From assembly GCF_900167475.1 (NCBI RefSeq), contig NZ_LT796768.1, positions 62,001 to 126,000 of the forward strand: a DNA stretch of 64,000 bases, in the 5' to 3' direction. Source of the DNA: Aeromicrobium choanae (GTDB taxonomy: Bacteria > Actinomycetota > Actinomycetes > Propionibacteriales > Nocardioidaceae). Below the pieces are notes generated by a model, which was not told the origin of the DNA, made no database searches, and saw only the letters and a program-made list of their open reading frames with translations. Positions within the stretch are counted from its first letter, which is position 1. Each line of letters begins with the position of its first letter. The position numbers and the translations under genes were made by a program. Below are positions 29,812 to 38,202 of this stretch, in pieces.

Positions 29812-30281
29812 CACAGACTTCCTTCCGTCGATGCCTCGATCGAGGCGTGACCACCCGAGGAACCGTACCCGCCCTCGCCTCGCACCGAGTCCTCGAGACC
29901 GTCCACCTCCACGAAGCGCACGTGCTCGACCCGCTGGACGACCAGCTGGGCGATCCGGTCACCGCGTGCGATGCGGACCGGCTCGCGCAGGTCGTGGTTC
30001 ACCAGGAGAACCTTGATCTCCCCACGGTAACCCGCGTCGATCGTGCCCGGCGTGTTCACGACCGAGAGACCGTGCCGCAGCGCGAGGCCCGACCGCGGGT
30101 GGATGAACCCGGCGAACCCCTCCGGGAGGGCGATCGCGAGGCCCGTGGGCACGAGGGTGCGCTCCCCCGGCGCGAGCTCGACGTCGACCGTGGAGACGAG
30201 GTCGGCGCCGGCGTCGGCGGGATGGGCGTACGTGGGAAGGGGAACACCGGCGTCGAGCCGGCGGATCTGCACCTCGGTCAC
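29811..30281 (-). CDS. dut: dUTP diphosphatase
   Basis: dUTPase hydrolyses dUTP to dUMP and pyrophosphate, keeping uracil out of DNA and feeding dTMP synthesis. The 156-residue trimeric-type enzyme shows its conserved motifs: [42 protein letters not shown] and the C-terminal GEGGYGSSG that closes over the active site. The GTG at 30281 is preferred because TATCGT lies 7 nt upstream. It heads the leftward operon with DUF3710, the OB-fold protein and DUF3159, and is divergent from DUF3093. Confidence 0.97.
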   Translation of the reverse strand: MTEVQIRRLDAGVPLPTYAHPADAGADLVSTVDVELAPGERTLVPTGLAIALPEGFAGFIHPRSGLALRHGLSVVNTPGTIDAGYRGEIKVLLVNHDLREPVRIARGDRIAQLVVQRVEHVRFVEVDGLEDSVRGEGGYGSSGGHASIEASTEGSL

Positions 30282-30288
30282 GGTGGCG

Positions 30289-30294
30289 ACGATA
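30289..30294 (-). promoter_or_regulatory. Putative -10 element of dut
   Basis: TATCGT on the minus strand is 7 nt before the GTG at 30281. The dut mRNA is probably leaderless. Confidence 0.45.
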
Positions 30295-30327
30295 CTGGCG
30301 CGAGACCCCATCGGGCACAGTGGACTC

Positions 30328-30840
30328 GTGAAGAGCAACCCTGCCCACCACCGTGAGCGCCTCCTGGCGCCGGGCCCGTGGTGGGGCGCCGTCGTCCTCA
30401 TCTCCGTGGCGATCGGCTGGCTGCTGCTCGTCGCCACCAGCCCGGCCGTCGCGGGCGGTGTCGCGCTGCTCACCCTGCTGGTCGCGGGAGCGGGCCTGTG
30501 GCGCTACGGCTCGCTGCCGATCGTCGCGGAGCCCGGCCGGCTCCGCGCGGGCGACGCGCACCTCGAGGCGCCCGATCTCGGCGAGGTCGTCGCCCTCGAC
30601 CCGACTGCCTGGCGTGCCGCGCTCTCCCGGGCCGGCACCGACCGGGCCTTCCTGCTGACCCGCCCATGGATCGACCGCGGCGTGCGCGTCGAGGTGGCCG
30701 ACCCGGCCGACCCGACGCCCTACTGGCTCGTCTCGACCCGGCGTCCCGACGCGCTCGCGCGTGCCGTGGGCCACACTGGTCCTGCTCCCGACGAAAGGAT
30801 CATCGATGGCCCGGAAGCGCGCGACGAAGGCGACGCCTGA
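30328..30840 (+). CDS. DUF3093 family membrane protein
   Basis: This protein of 170 residues has two adjacent hydrophobic helices (residues about 15-60) followed by a soluble domain containing [16 protein letters not shown] and [10 protein letters not shown]. It matches the DUF3093 family (Rv2698-like), function unknown. The GTG start at 30328 has no Shine-Dalgarno; a weak CACAGT hexamer sits 6 nt upstream. Its last 35 bp overlap the DUF4235 gene in another frame. Genes for DUF3093 next to dut are a constant actinobacterial pairing. Confidence 0.85.
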   Translation: MKSNPAHHRERLLAPGPWWGAVVLISVAIGWLLLVATSPAVAGGVALLTLLVAGAGLWRYGSLPIVAEPGRLRAGDAHLEAPDLGEVVALDPTAWRAALSRAGTDRAFLLTRPWIDRGVRVEVADPADPTPYWLVSTRRPDALARAVGHTGPAPDERIIDGPEARDEGDA

Positions 30841-31174
30841 CCCCGCCACCACCTCGCCCGCCGAGGCGGATGTCTCCAAGGGACGAGGCCGAGGCGCCTG
30901 GCGGGCCCTCGACGCCGGGTCCGCCCTGCTCGCGGCCTCGCTCGCCCCGCACGTCTCGAACCTGGCCTGGCGGGCCGTCACGGGCCGCAAGCCGCCGCGG
31001 AACACGCGGAACCCCGAGCTGAGCACGACCGAGGCCGTCGCGTGGGCCGCCATCGGTGGCGCCACGGTGCAGGTCGTCCGCATCGTCGCGCGGCGCAGCG
31101 CCGCCCGCTACTGGGTGAGGTCCACCGGAGGGCTGCCGCCGGGCATGAAGTCGACGAAGGACACCGAGGTCTGA
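30806..31174 (+). CDS. DUF4235 domain-containing protein
   Basis: This small protein of 122 residues has a basic/Ala-Thr N-terminus of about 35 residues, then the DUF4235 region with a likely membrane helix around SALLAASLAPHVSNLAW and a second hydrophobic stretch around AVAWAAIGGATVQVV. Its function is unknown. The ATG at 30806 is firm because AAAGGA lies 6 nt upstream, although it starts 35 bp inside the DUF3093 gene. It ends in a strong hairpin. Confidence 0.85.
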   Translation: MARKRATKATPDPATTSPAEADVSKGRGRGAWRALDAGSALLAASLAPHVSNLAWRAVTGRKPPRNTRNPELSTTEAVAWAAIGGATVQVVRIVARRSAARYWVRSTGGLPPGMKSTKDTEV

Positions 31175-31178
31175 GACG

Positions 31179-31221
31179 ACGACGTCCGGCTCGCCGCGTG
31201 AGCGGCGACGCCGGACGTCGT
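31179..31221. terminator. Bidirectional terminator hairpin (DUF4235 / DUF4193 genes)
   Basis: A stem of about 19 bp (ACGACGTCCGGC plus TCGCCGC on the left, complements on the right with one bulged base) closes a GTGA loop. It lies between convergent genes. Confidence 0.75.
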
Positions 31222-31238
31222 GAGTCGGGGCGCGGACC

Positions 31239-31538
31239 TCAGTCGGCGCAGTCCTTGCAGATCGCCATGCCGTTCTTCTCGGTGGCCAGCTGGCTGCGGT
31301 GGTGCACCAGGAAGCAGGACATGCAGGTGAACTCGTCGGACTGCTTGGGCACGACCTTGACCGCGAGCTCCTCGTGGGACAGGTCGGCGCCGGGGAGCTC
31401 GAACGACTCTGCCGCCTCGACCTCGTCCTCGTCGACCTTGCCCGAGTTCTTCTCGTGGCGACGCGCCTTCAGCTCCTCGATGCTGTCCTCGGACTGCTCC
31501 TCATCGGTCTTGCGGGGCGCGTCGTAATCGGTTGCCAT
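31239..31538 (-). CDS. DUF4193 family zinc-ribbon protein
   Basis: This 99-residue soluble protein has a very acidic N-terminal half (Asp/Glu-rich, residues 1-60) and a C-terminal zinc ribbon made of CMSC and CKDC separated by about 18 residues. It is the actinobacterial DUF4193 family (Rv2699c-like), whose function is unknown; the ribbon suggests protein or nucleic-acid binding. The ATG has GGAG 6 nt upstream. Two GTTC-N5-GAAC repeats lie just upstream of the gene. Confidence 0.9.
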   Translation of the reverse strand: MATDYDAPRKTDEEQSEDSIEELKARRHEKNSGKVDEDEVEAAESFELPGADLSHEELAVKVVPKQSDEFTCMSCFLVHHRSQLATEKNGMAICKDCAD

Positions 31539-31553
31539 CACTTCTCCATGCTC

Positions 31554-31588
31554 GTTCTCGTGGAACTGTGGTCGTGTTCTTGTGGAAC
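31554..31588. repeat. Tandem GTTC-N5-GAAC operator-like repeats upstream of DUF4193
   Basis: GTTCTCGTGGAAC (31554-31566) and GTTCTTGTGGAAC (31576-31588) are 12/13 identical, each is an interrupted palindrome, and their starts are 22 bp apart, two DNA turns. They lie 16 bp before the DUF4193 start, within its leader or promoter. Confidence 0.6.
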
Positions 31589-31700
31589 GCGCAGATTCAA
31601 CCACATGGACCAAATCTGCCCGCACCCGGACGCAATCCCCCTCGTGGCGCCGATGCTCCCACTGCCGGGGCGCCCGCGCCAGTCGTGCGGACGGCTTTTC

Positions 31701-32489
31701 TCAGAACCCGCAGCGCGCGACGAGCGCGAGGAACGGATCGATGCTCCCGGCGGGCGCCGCGACCAGGAGTCGCTCGCTCGGCGACCCGTCCGGACCGGTG
31801 ACCACGAGCCCGGCCTCGCGGGCGATCAGGCCGGCGGCGGCGTGGTCCCAGACGTGCAGTCCCTGCTCGACGTAGGCGTCCAGACGCCCCTCCGCGAGGT
31901 CGGTGAGATCGAGCGCGGCGGCGCCGATGCGGCGGATGTCGCGCACGTGCGGCAACATCGCGCCGACGGCACGGGCCTGGTGCTCGCGCACCTCCGGGAC
32001 GTAGTTGAACCCGGTGGCGACGAGCATCTGGTCGAGCGGCAGGACGGGCGGCCCCGTCAGCCGCCGCGCCTCGGCCTCGTCGGTGCGCCACGCGCCCTCG
32101 CCGGCCACCGCCTCGTAGGACTCGCCCGTGGCGATGTTCACCACCACGCCGACCTCGTCGGCACCGTGGATCCGGGCCGCGATCGCCACGGCGTAGCGCG
32201 GGATGCCGTAGACGAAGTTCACCGTGCCGTCGATCGGATCGACCACCCACTCCACGCCGGAGGTGCCCGGGACGTCCTGGCCCTCCTCCCCCACGAAGGC
32301 GTCGTCGGGACGTGCGGCGAGGATCCTCTCGCGGATCAGCTCCTCGCACGACCGGTCGATCAGCGTGACGAGGTCGGTGGGACTCGACTTCGTGCCCGCG
32401 ATGCCCACGCGTCCCTGCGGGCGGAGCGAGGCGACGTGCTCGACCGCCTCGGCCGCGACCCGGCGGGCCAGGTCGATCAGCTCGGTCAC
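31701..32489 (-). CDS. suhB: Inositol monophosphatase family protein
   Basis: This 262-residue Mg2+-dependent phosphatase carries the metal-binding motifs [21 protein letters not shown] and [14 protein letters not shown]. In actinobacteria such enzymes make free inositol for phosphatidylinositol or mycothiol, although other sugar phosphates are possible. The GTG at 32489 overlaps the ferrochelatase stop by 4 nt, so it is coupled to haem synthesis. Its position next to DUF4193 matches Rv2701c. Confidence 0.92.
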   Translation of the reverse strand: MTELIDLARRVAAEAVEHVASLRPQGRVGIAGTKSSPTDLVTLIDRSCEELIRERILAARPDDAFVGEEGQDVPGTSGVEWVVDPIDGTVNFVYGIPRYAVAIAARIHGADEVGVVVNIATGESYEAVAGEGAWRTDEAEARRLTGPPVLPLDQMLVATGFNYVPEVREHQARAVGAMLPHVRDIRRIGAAALDLTDLAEGRLDAYVEQGLHVWDHAAAGLIAREAGLVVTGPDGSPSERLLVAAPAGSIDPFLALVARCGF

Positions 32490-33526
32490 GCCAGGACCGG
32501 CCGCAGTGACCTCGGGTTGACGCAGCAGTCGCCGGGGCAGGTGTCGGCCTTGGGGCCGAACTCGCCCCGCACGGGCCGCTCCGGCTTCTCGCCGCGCTCG
32601 GCCGCGGCGCGCTCCAGGAGCAGCTCGCGGACCATCGCCGCGTAGCGCGGGTCGGCATTCGGGCTGGCGGCGCGGGCGAACCGCAGGCCGAGGCGCTCGG
32701 CGGTGGCCTTCGCCTCGGTGTCGAGGTCGTACACGACCTCCATGTGGTCGGCCACGAAGCCGATGGGGACCAGGACGACCCCGGTCACCCCCTGCTCCGC
32801 GAGCTCCTCGAGGTGGTCGTTCACGTCCGGCTCCAGCCACGGCTGGCTGGGCGGCCCGGAGCGGGAGCAGTAGGCGAGGGACCACGTCGGCAGGTCGAGG
32901 GCGTCGGCCACGAGCCCTGCCACCGAGAGGTGCTGGCGCTCGTACAGCCGGCGCCCGGGGCCGCCGCTGGCGTCGTTCATCTGCTCGGGCACCGAGTGGG
33001 TCACGAACACCACGCGGGCGTCCTCGCCCACCTCGGCCAGCGCTGCACGGGTGTACTCGGTGAAGAGGTCGACGAACACGGGATGGTTGAAGTGGTGGCG
33101 CAGGCGGTCGACCCGGATCGGGCGGTCGTGCGAGACCTCGAAGAGGTTCTCCCGGTACTGGCGGCAGCTGCTGTAGGACGAGTAGGCGCTGGTCATGAAG
33201 CAGGCGACCCGCTCGACCCCGTCGGCCTCCATCTGGTCGAACGCGTCGGCCAGGTACGGGTCCCAGTTGCGGTTGCCCCAGTAGACCGGCAGGTCGAGGC
33301 CCTGGTCGGCGAAGTCCTGGCGCAGCGCGGTCAGCAGCGCGCGGTTGATGTCGTTGATCGGCGACTTCCCACCGAAGCCGAAGTAGTGCTCGCCGACCTC
33401 GACGAGGCGCTCCTTCGGGATGCCCCGGCCCCGCGTGACGTTCTCGAGGAACGGGACCACGTCCTCGGGCTTCTCGGGACCACCGAAGGAGACCAGCAGG
33501 AGGGCGTCGTAGGGGCGTGCGTCCAT
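32486..33526 (-). CDS. cpfC: Coproporphyrin III ferrochelatase
   Basis: This 346-residue enzyme inserts Fe2+ into coproporphyrin III in the actinobacterial/Firmicute haem route (older name HemH). It begins [18 protein letters not shown], has [10 protein letters not shown] with the active-site histidine region, and [18 protein letters not shown] with the second catalytic part. The actinobacterial [2Fe-2S] cysteines appear to be present: one in SSYSSCRQ and three near the C-terminus (C330, C334, C335). It is divergent from an MFS gene and coupled to the inositol monophosphatase gene. Confidence 0.93.
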   Translation of the reverse strand: MDARPYDALLLVSFGGPEKPEDVVPFLENVTRGRGIPKERLVEVGEHYFGFGGKSPINDINRALLTALRQDFADQGLDLPVYWGNRNWDPYLADAFDQMEADGVERVACFMTSAYSSYSSCRQYRENLFEVSHDRPIRVDRLRHHFNHPVFVDLFTEYTRAALAEVGEDARVVFVTHSVPEQMNDASGGPGRRLYERQHLSVAGLVADALDLPTWSLAYCSRSGPPSQPWLEPDVNDHLEELAEQGVTGVVLVPIGFVADHMEVVYDLDTEAKATAERLGLRFARAASPNADPRYAAMVRELLLERAAAERGEKPERPVRGEFGPKADTCPGDCCVNPRSLRPVLA

Positions 33527-33616
33527 GCCGCCAGTCTTCCACGGGGCCTCGTGGCACACCCTTCGGGCGCACGCCGCCGCCAGCCCTCCCCCAGCCCTCG
33601 CCGACCGTGGTCCAAG

Positions 33617-34816
33617 ATGAGTCTCGACATGTTCTCCGCCTACCGCACGATCCTGGCCACGCCCGGCGCCCCGGCCTTCACGACCACCGGCGCACTCGGG
33701 CGTCTCCCGCTGTCCATGACCGGGCTCGGGATCGTGCTGCTGGTCTCGGGTCGCACCGGCGACTACGCGCCCGCCGGCCTCGTCATGGCGGTCTACGTCG
33801 TCACCTCGGCGTTCTTCGCCCCCGTCCAGGGCAGGCTGGCCGACCGCATGGGGCAGGCACCCGTCCTGGTCGCGGCGGGCGCGCTCTTCGCGTCGGGCAT
33901 CGTGATCCTGCTCTCGACGGTGGACGTCACGCTGTGGGGTGCCGCGGCAGGTGCGGTGATCGCCGGGCTCGGGGCACCGCAGACGGGGAACATGGTGCGC
34001 GCCCGATGGACGCACGTGCTTCCCGACCGCTCCCGCCTGCAGACCGCGTTCGCCCTCGAGGCGGTGCTCGACGAGGTCGTCTTCATCGTCGGACCCGTGC
34101 TCGTCACGATCCTGACGCTCAGCGTCCTCGACTGGTCGGGGCTCGCCGTGGCGGGCGTCGCGGCGATCGTCGGGGCGTGGGGCCTGGCACTGCAGCGCTC
34201 CACCCAGCCCCGGCACCGGCCCCAGGCGGACGGCCCCCGCGAGCCGCTGCCCTGGTTCCTGCTCGGCCCGCTGGTCGTCGCTGCGTGCGGGCTCGGCGTG
34301 CTGTTCGGCGCCGCCGAGGTCCTCGTCGTGGCGTTCACGCAGGAGCAGGGGCGTCCCGGCGCCGCCGGACTCGTCCTGGCCATCTTCTCGGCCGGAAGCC
34401 TCGCCGCGGGCCTGGTGATCGGGGCCCAGCCGCCTCCTGCCGACCCGATCCGGCGGCTGCGGCTCTCGACACTGGGGCTGCTGGTCTTCCTGGCGCCCCT
34501 GCCGTTCGCGCCGAACATCGCCCTGCTCGCCGTGGGGTTCGGGCTGGCGGGGCTCATGCTCTCGCCGACCCTCATCACCGCGGTCCACCTCGTCGAGCTC
34601 ACCGTGCCGCACTCGCGTCTCACCGAGGCGCTCACCTGGACGACCACGGGCATGTCCGCCGGAACCGCCGGCGGCGCGGCCCTCGCCGGCCTCATCGTCG
34701 ACCGCTGGTCGGCCTCGGCCGGCTTCGTCCTACCGATCGTGGCGGCGCTGATGACGACCACCGTGGCCATGCTCTACCGCGCTCCGCTCCCCCGGCGCGA
34801 CCACGTCGCGAGCTGA
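33617..34816 (+). CDS. Major facilitator superfamily transporter
   Basis: This 399-residue membrane protein has about 12 helices in two halves with a short polar centre around residues 195-210. The loop between helices 2 and 3 ([13 protein letters not shown]) is the MFS motif A. The substrate is unknown; the shape resembles sugar or drug efflux carriers. The ATG at 33617 lacks a good ribosome binding site and an ATG at 33629 is possible. It is divergent from cpfC. Confidence 0.85.
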   Translation: MSLDMFSAYRTILATPGAPAFTTTGALGRLPLSMTGLGIVLLVSGRTGDYAPAGLVMAVYVVTSAFFAPVQGRLADRMGQAPVLVAAGALFASGIVILLSTVDVTLWGAAAGAVIAGLGAPQTGNMVRARWTHVLPDRSRLQTAFALEAVLDEVVFIVGPVLVTILTLSVLDWSGLAVAGVAAIVGAWGLALQRSTQPRHRPQADGPREPLPWFLLGPLVVAACGLGVLFGAAEVLVVAFTQEQGRPGAAGLVLAIFSAGSLAAGLVIGAQPPPADPIRRLRLSTLGLLVFLAPLPFAPNIALLAVGFGLAGLMLSPTLITAVHLVELTVPHSRLTEALTWTTTGMSAGTAGGAALAGLIVDRWSASAGFVLPIVAALMTTTVAMLYRAPLPRRDHVAS

Positions 34817-34925
34817 TGGCGACGGGCTCCGAAACCCGTCCCCGACCCGGCGCGTCTCCCCGGATCGCCGTGGGCTTTCACTAGCCTTGAAGTCGGTGGC
34901 AGAAGCGACACGGGGAGGCTCGAAC

Positions 34926-35804
34926 ATGCGGGAACTCGCGACCGTGGGACTCAGCGACGACGGGCGTTTCCTCGTCGCCCGGGACGCGACCACCGGAGAA
35001 CGCTTCCGGCTCAGCATCGACCGCCGGCTCACCTCACTGGTTGACCGCACCCCCGTAGGGTCGAGTCGTTCAGGACAGATGGAGATTCCGATGGAGAGTT
35101 CGCTCACCCCCCGAGACATCCAGACCCGCATCCGCCGCGGCGAGTCGGTCGAGGAGGTCGCCGAGGCCGCCGGCATCACGGTCGAGCGGGTGCACGGCTT
35201 CGCCGTGCCCGTCATCGCCGAGCGCGAGTGGATGGCCCAGTCGGCCCGCGCCACCTCGGTGCGCCGCAAGCACGTCGGCGGCGCCGCCGTCGCCCTGGCC
35301 GAGCTGGCCGACGCGGCCCTGGCCGAGCGCGGCATCGCGCCCGAGAAGGCCGAGTGGGACGCGTTCCGCCGCGAGGACGGCCGCTGGACCGTGCGCGTCG
35401 ATCTCGAGGAAGGCTCCGCGTCGTTCCTCTACGACCCCAAGAGCCGCTACGTCATCGCCGACGACGACGCCGCACGCGGCCTCGTGGGCGACCTCGCCAC
35501 GCAGGACCAGCACGACATGGCGCTGGCCGACCTCGTCACCGACGCCCCCGAGGGGTACGGCGGCGCGATCGCCGAGCCGACCGACCACGCTCCGCTCGTG
35601 CGCTCCATCAAGGAGGCCCGCGACCGCCGCGCGCTCGAGCAGGCCGTCTTCGAGGAGCCGGCCGAGGAGGTCGTCGAGGACGTGGAGGACCAGGCCCTCG
35701 AGGAGCGCATCGCGGTCCCGGACACGCCCAAGCCCCGCAAGAAGCACTCGCGCCGCTCGGTCCCCAGCTGGGACGAGATCATGTTCGGCGGCTCCTCGGA
35801 CTGA
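34926..35804 (+). CDS. sepH: Septation protein SepH
   Basis: SepH is the actinobacterial FtsZ-stimulating division protein (DUF3071). The 292-residue protein starts MRELATVGLSDDGRFLV, has the helix-turn-helix-like LTPRDIQTRIRRGESVEEVA with VERVHGFAVPVIAEREWMA, and ends in a charged linker and the conserved VPSWDEIMFG. The ATG at 34926 is chosen because GGGGAGG lies 8 nt upstream. A TAGCCT hexamer at 34882-34887 is a possible -10. An intergenic repeat element follows the stop. Confidence 0.92.
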   Translation: MRELATVGLSDDGRFLVARDATTGERFRLSIDRRLTSLVDRTPVGSSRSGQMEIPMESSLTPRDIQTRIRRGESVEEVAEAAGITVERVHGFAVPVIAEREWMAQSARATSVRRKHVGGAAVALAELADAALAERGIAPEKAEWDAFRREDGRWTVRVDLEEGSASFLYDPKSRYVIADDDAARGLVGDLATQDQHDMALADLVTDAPEGYGGAIAEPTDHAPLVRSIKEARDRRALEQAVFEEPAEEVVEDVEDQALEERIAVPDTPKPRKKHSRRSVPSWDEIMFGGSSD

Positions 35805-35808
35805 ACAG

Positions 35809-35883
35809 GTCTCGATACATCATCGCGATGCGCGGCCGGTGATCGAGTGCCAGCGAGCGCAGCGAGATGGTGTATCGAGATCA
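35809..35883. repeat. Intergenic inverted-repeat element, copy B
   Basis: GGTCTCGATAC starts the left edge, and a full unit at 35838-35883 runs from GGTGATCGAGTGCC through AGCGAGCGCAGCGAG to GTGTATCGAGATCA. It fills the gap between convergent sepH and tk. Its last three bases (TCA) are the complement of the tk stop codon. Confidence 0.8.
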
Positions 35884-36534
35884 GTCGAACGGCAGCACGT
35901 CGGGCGACAGCGCCCCGGCCTTCGCCCGCGCCGCGGTCATCCGCTTGCGGTGGTGCCGGCGGCAGAGCACCTCGTAGCCGACCTGCGGCGTCGGTCGGTC
36001 GGGGTCCTCGACGTCTCCCACCACGATCACCTCGCCCTCGGTGACCATCTCGCCGTCCTCGGTGCGCGCGTTGTGGGTGGCACGGGCACCGCACCAGCAC
36101 AGGGCCTCCACCTGCAGCGTCAGCACCCGGTCGGCGATCTCCACGAGCCGCCGCGAGCCGCTGAACAGCTGCGTGCGGAAGTCGGTGAGGATGCCGAAGC
36201 AGAACACGTCGATCGCCAGCTCGTCGGCCACCTTGGCCAGCTGGTCGACCTGCGCGCTGGTGTAGAACTGGGCCTCGTCGCACACGAGGTAGTCGATCCG
36301 CGCTCCCCCGGTCAGCTCGCCGACCACGTCGGCCCAGAAGTCGAGGTCCTCGGCCACCTCGATCGCCGGCGTCGAGAGGCCGAGCCGGCTCGAGAGGGTG
36401 GCGGCACCCGCGCGGTCGTGCGAGGAGTAGATGCGGCCCACGCGCCCGCGGGCGCGGTGGTTGTGGTCGAGCTGGAGCGCCAAGGTGCTCTTGCCCGAGT
36501 CCATCGTGCCGGAGTAGAAGACCAGTTCCGCCAC
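35881..36534 (-). CDS. tk: Thymidine kinase (type II)
   Basis: This 217-residue salvage enzyme phosphorylates thymidine to dTMP. It has the P-loop YSGTMDSGKST, Walker B CDEAQF, and zinc cysteines in CWCGARA and CRRHH around the lasso loop. The GTG at 36534 begins 4 bp after the stop of the upstream phosphatase gene, so the two are in one operon. The stop codon lies within the repeat element that follows. Confidence 0.93.
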   Translation of the reverse strand: MAELVFYSGTMDSGKSTLALQLDHNHRARGRVGRIYSSHDRAGAATLSSRLGLSTPAIEVAEDLDFWADVVGELTGGARIDYLVCDEAQFYTSAQVDQLAKVADELAIDVFCFGILTDFRTQLFSGSRRLVEIADRVLTLQVEALCWCGARATHNARTEDGEMVTEGEVIVVGDVEDPDRPTPQVGYEVLCRRHHRKRMTAARAKAGALSPDVLPFD

Positions 36535-36538
36535 GGCG

Positions 36539-37630
36539 TCAGCCCGCCACGAGGACCGGGATGCGACGCTCCCGCGCGGTGATCGAGCCGTGGAAGCCGC
36601 GCAGCAGCAGCTCCACGGAGAAGGCGTCGGAGGCGAAGACGGCGAAGTCGTCGAGTGCCGCCACCACCACGTCGCCGAAGCGACCGCGGACGGTGGGGTC
36701 GATGGGACCGAACCACTCCTCCGCCTCGTCGCGCAGACGGACCTCCACGCGGTCGCCGAGCGCGGAGCGCCAGCGGGCGGCGACCTTCGCCTCGGCACCC
36801 GAGCGGGTGTGCACGTGGCGGAACCGGGCCTCGCCGGCGACGAGCACCACGTCGTCGCGCAGCTTCGGATGGTCGACGAGGTCGAAGCGGCCGTCCGTCG
36901 GGACGTCCACCATGCCGTGGTCGGCGGTGACGAGCAGGACGACGTCGGGCGGCAGGGCGGCGCGCAGGTCGGCGACGTCGCGGTCGACCTCCACGAGCGC
37001 CTTGCGCCACTCGTCGGAGTCGACGCCCGAGCCGTGCCCGGTGTGGTCGACGGCGGACTCGTAGGCGTAGACCAGCGCGCGGTCGTCACGCTCGACCGCC
37101 TCCACGACGGCCGTGAGCCGGTCCCACGCGTGCCGGACGCCCACGAAGGGCACCCCGCGCTGGCTGACGCGCGTGAGGCCGCTGAGCTCGAACCGCGCGT
37201 CGTTGACCACCGTGACCGCGACCCCCTCGTCGGCCAGCCGGCTCAGGACCGTGGGGTGCGGCTGCCACTGCTCGGGGACGATGCGGTCGTCCCACTTCAG
37301 CGTGTTGAGGAACCGGGACGTGCCCGGGATCCGGCAGGTGTAGCCGGACATGCCGTGCTGCCCGGGACGCAGGCCCGTACCCAGCGAGGTCAGGCTCACC
37401 GAGGTGGTCGAGGGGATCCCCGCCAGCACGTTCTCCACGTTGAGGCACGACGACAGGAAGGGGGCCAGCTCGGCATGCTCGCGCAGCAGGTCGAGTCCGA
37501 GTCCGTCGATGAGCAGCACGACGTAGCGCCTGGACTCGGGGAGTCCGAGGACGTCGGTGAAGCCCGGCACTCCGAGAGCGCCGCCCACCGAGGTCATCAC
37601 CTCGTGGATGCCGGCGTGCGGCGCGGTCAT
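36539..37630 (-). CDS. Alkaline phosphatase/nucleotide pyrophosphatase-family protein
   Basis: This 363-residue soluble protein belongs to the alkaline phosphatase superfamily (type I phosphodiesterase/nucleotide pyrophosphatase group). Metal sites are visible in VVLLIDGLGLDLL, the nucleophile region IPSTTSVSLTSLGTG, YESAVDHTGHGSG, and TADHGMVDVP. No signal peptide is seen, so it acts in the cytoplasm. The substrate is unknown; the operon with thymidine kinase hints at nucleotide metabolism. The ATG overlaps the DUF5998 stop (ATGA). Confidence 0.88.
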   Translation of the reverse strand: MTAPHAGIHEVMTSVGGALGVPGFTDVLGLPESRRYVVLLIDGLGLDLLREHAELAPFLSSCLNVENVLAGIPSTTSVSLTSLGTGLRPGQHGMSGYTCRIPGTSRFLNTLKWDDRIVPEQWQPHPTVLSRLADEGVAVTVVNDARFELSGLTRVSQRGVPFVGVRHAWDRLTAVVEAVERDDRALVYAYESAVDHTGHGSGVDSDEWRKALVEVDRDVADLRAALPPDVVLLVTADHGMVDVPTDGRFDLVDHPKLRDDVVLVAGEARFRHVHTRSGAEAKVAARWRSALGDRVEVRLRDEAEEWFGPIDPTVRGRFGDVVVAALDDFAVFASDAFSVELLLRGFHGSITARERRIPVLVAG

Positions 37631-38202
37631 CGAGCCTCGGTGACGGTGGTGGCCGCGGTCAGCGCGCGGGCGAACTCCAGCAGGCCCACGACCGCGGCGC
37701 CACCCTCCGCCGCCGCGCTCAGCCGCAGCGAGAAGTCGTCGCCGCTGATCGAGCCGGTGTAGCCGTGGTCGGCCTCGCACTCGGGATCGTCGCAGCGGGC
37801 GGGCTCGAGCTCGACGCGGGCGACGGCGCCCCATCCGATCGTGAGGAGGGCCTCCTCCAGCTGCTGCGTCTGGGCCGACACCATCCGCGTGACGACGACG
37901 CCGGAGACGCGCGACAGCGGTACGGCCTCGACGGACGTGGACGTGTAGGGCTTCGGCAGCAGCGTGTCGCCGGGGTGCTCGTCGGTGTGCGTCAGCAGCA
38001 GGCGCGTGGGGGTGAGGACCAGCACCGACATGTGCCGGCGGATCTCCTCGCGGTCGAACGTGGGCTCGTGGTGGACGACGAACGACTCCACGGGCTCGGA
38101 GGCCAGCGCGTCCTCGAGCGCTCCCGCGACGATCTCGGGGTAGTACCCGCTGCGCGAGATCGACTCATAGAGGTCCTTCGTCCGGTCCCTGGTCTGCGTC
38201 AC
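37627..38202 (-). CDS. DUF5998 family protein
   Basis: This 191-residue soluble protein is of the actinobacterial DUF5998 family, unknown function. The opening has LYESISRSGYYPEIVAGAL; a central segment has VLTPTRLLLTHTDEH followed by SVEAVPLSRVSGVVVTRMV, and CDDPEC may bind metal. It overlaps its neighbours on both sides by 4 nt (GTGA with the GNAT fusion, ATGA with the phosphatase). It is therefore part of a four-gene leftward operon ending in tk. Confidence 0.85.
   Translation of the reverse strand: MTQTRDRTKDLYESISRSGYYPEIVAGALEDALASEPVESFVVHHEPTFDREEIRRHMSVLVLTPTRLLLTHTDEHPGDTLLPKPYTSTSVEAVPLSRVSGVVVTRMVSAQTQQLEEALLTIGWGAVARVELEPARCDDPECEADHGYTGSISGDDFSLRLSAAAEGGAAVVGLLEFARALTAATTVTEAR

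Noticed and set aside
31539-31700. A cei (Rv2700)-like gene between DUF4193 and suhB, expected from synteny
   Set aside because: The gap is only 162 bp and none of its frames has coding character; the gene is absent here or located elsewhere.
32486-34612. A 708-codon minus-strand frame extending the ferrochelatase
   Set aside because: The upstream 360 codons are antisense to the MFS transporter. The ferrochelatase family begins at the ATG at 33526.
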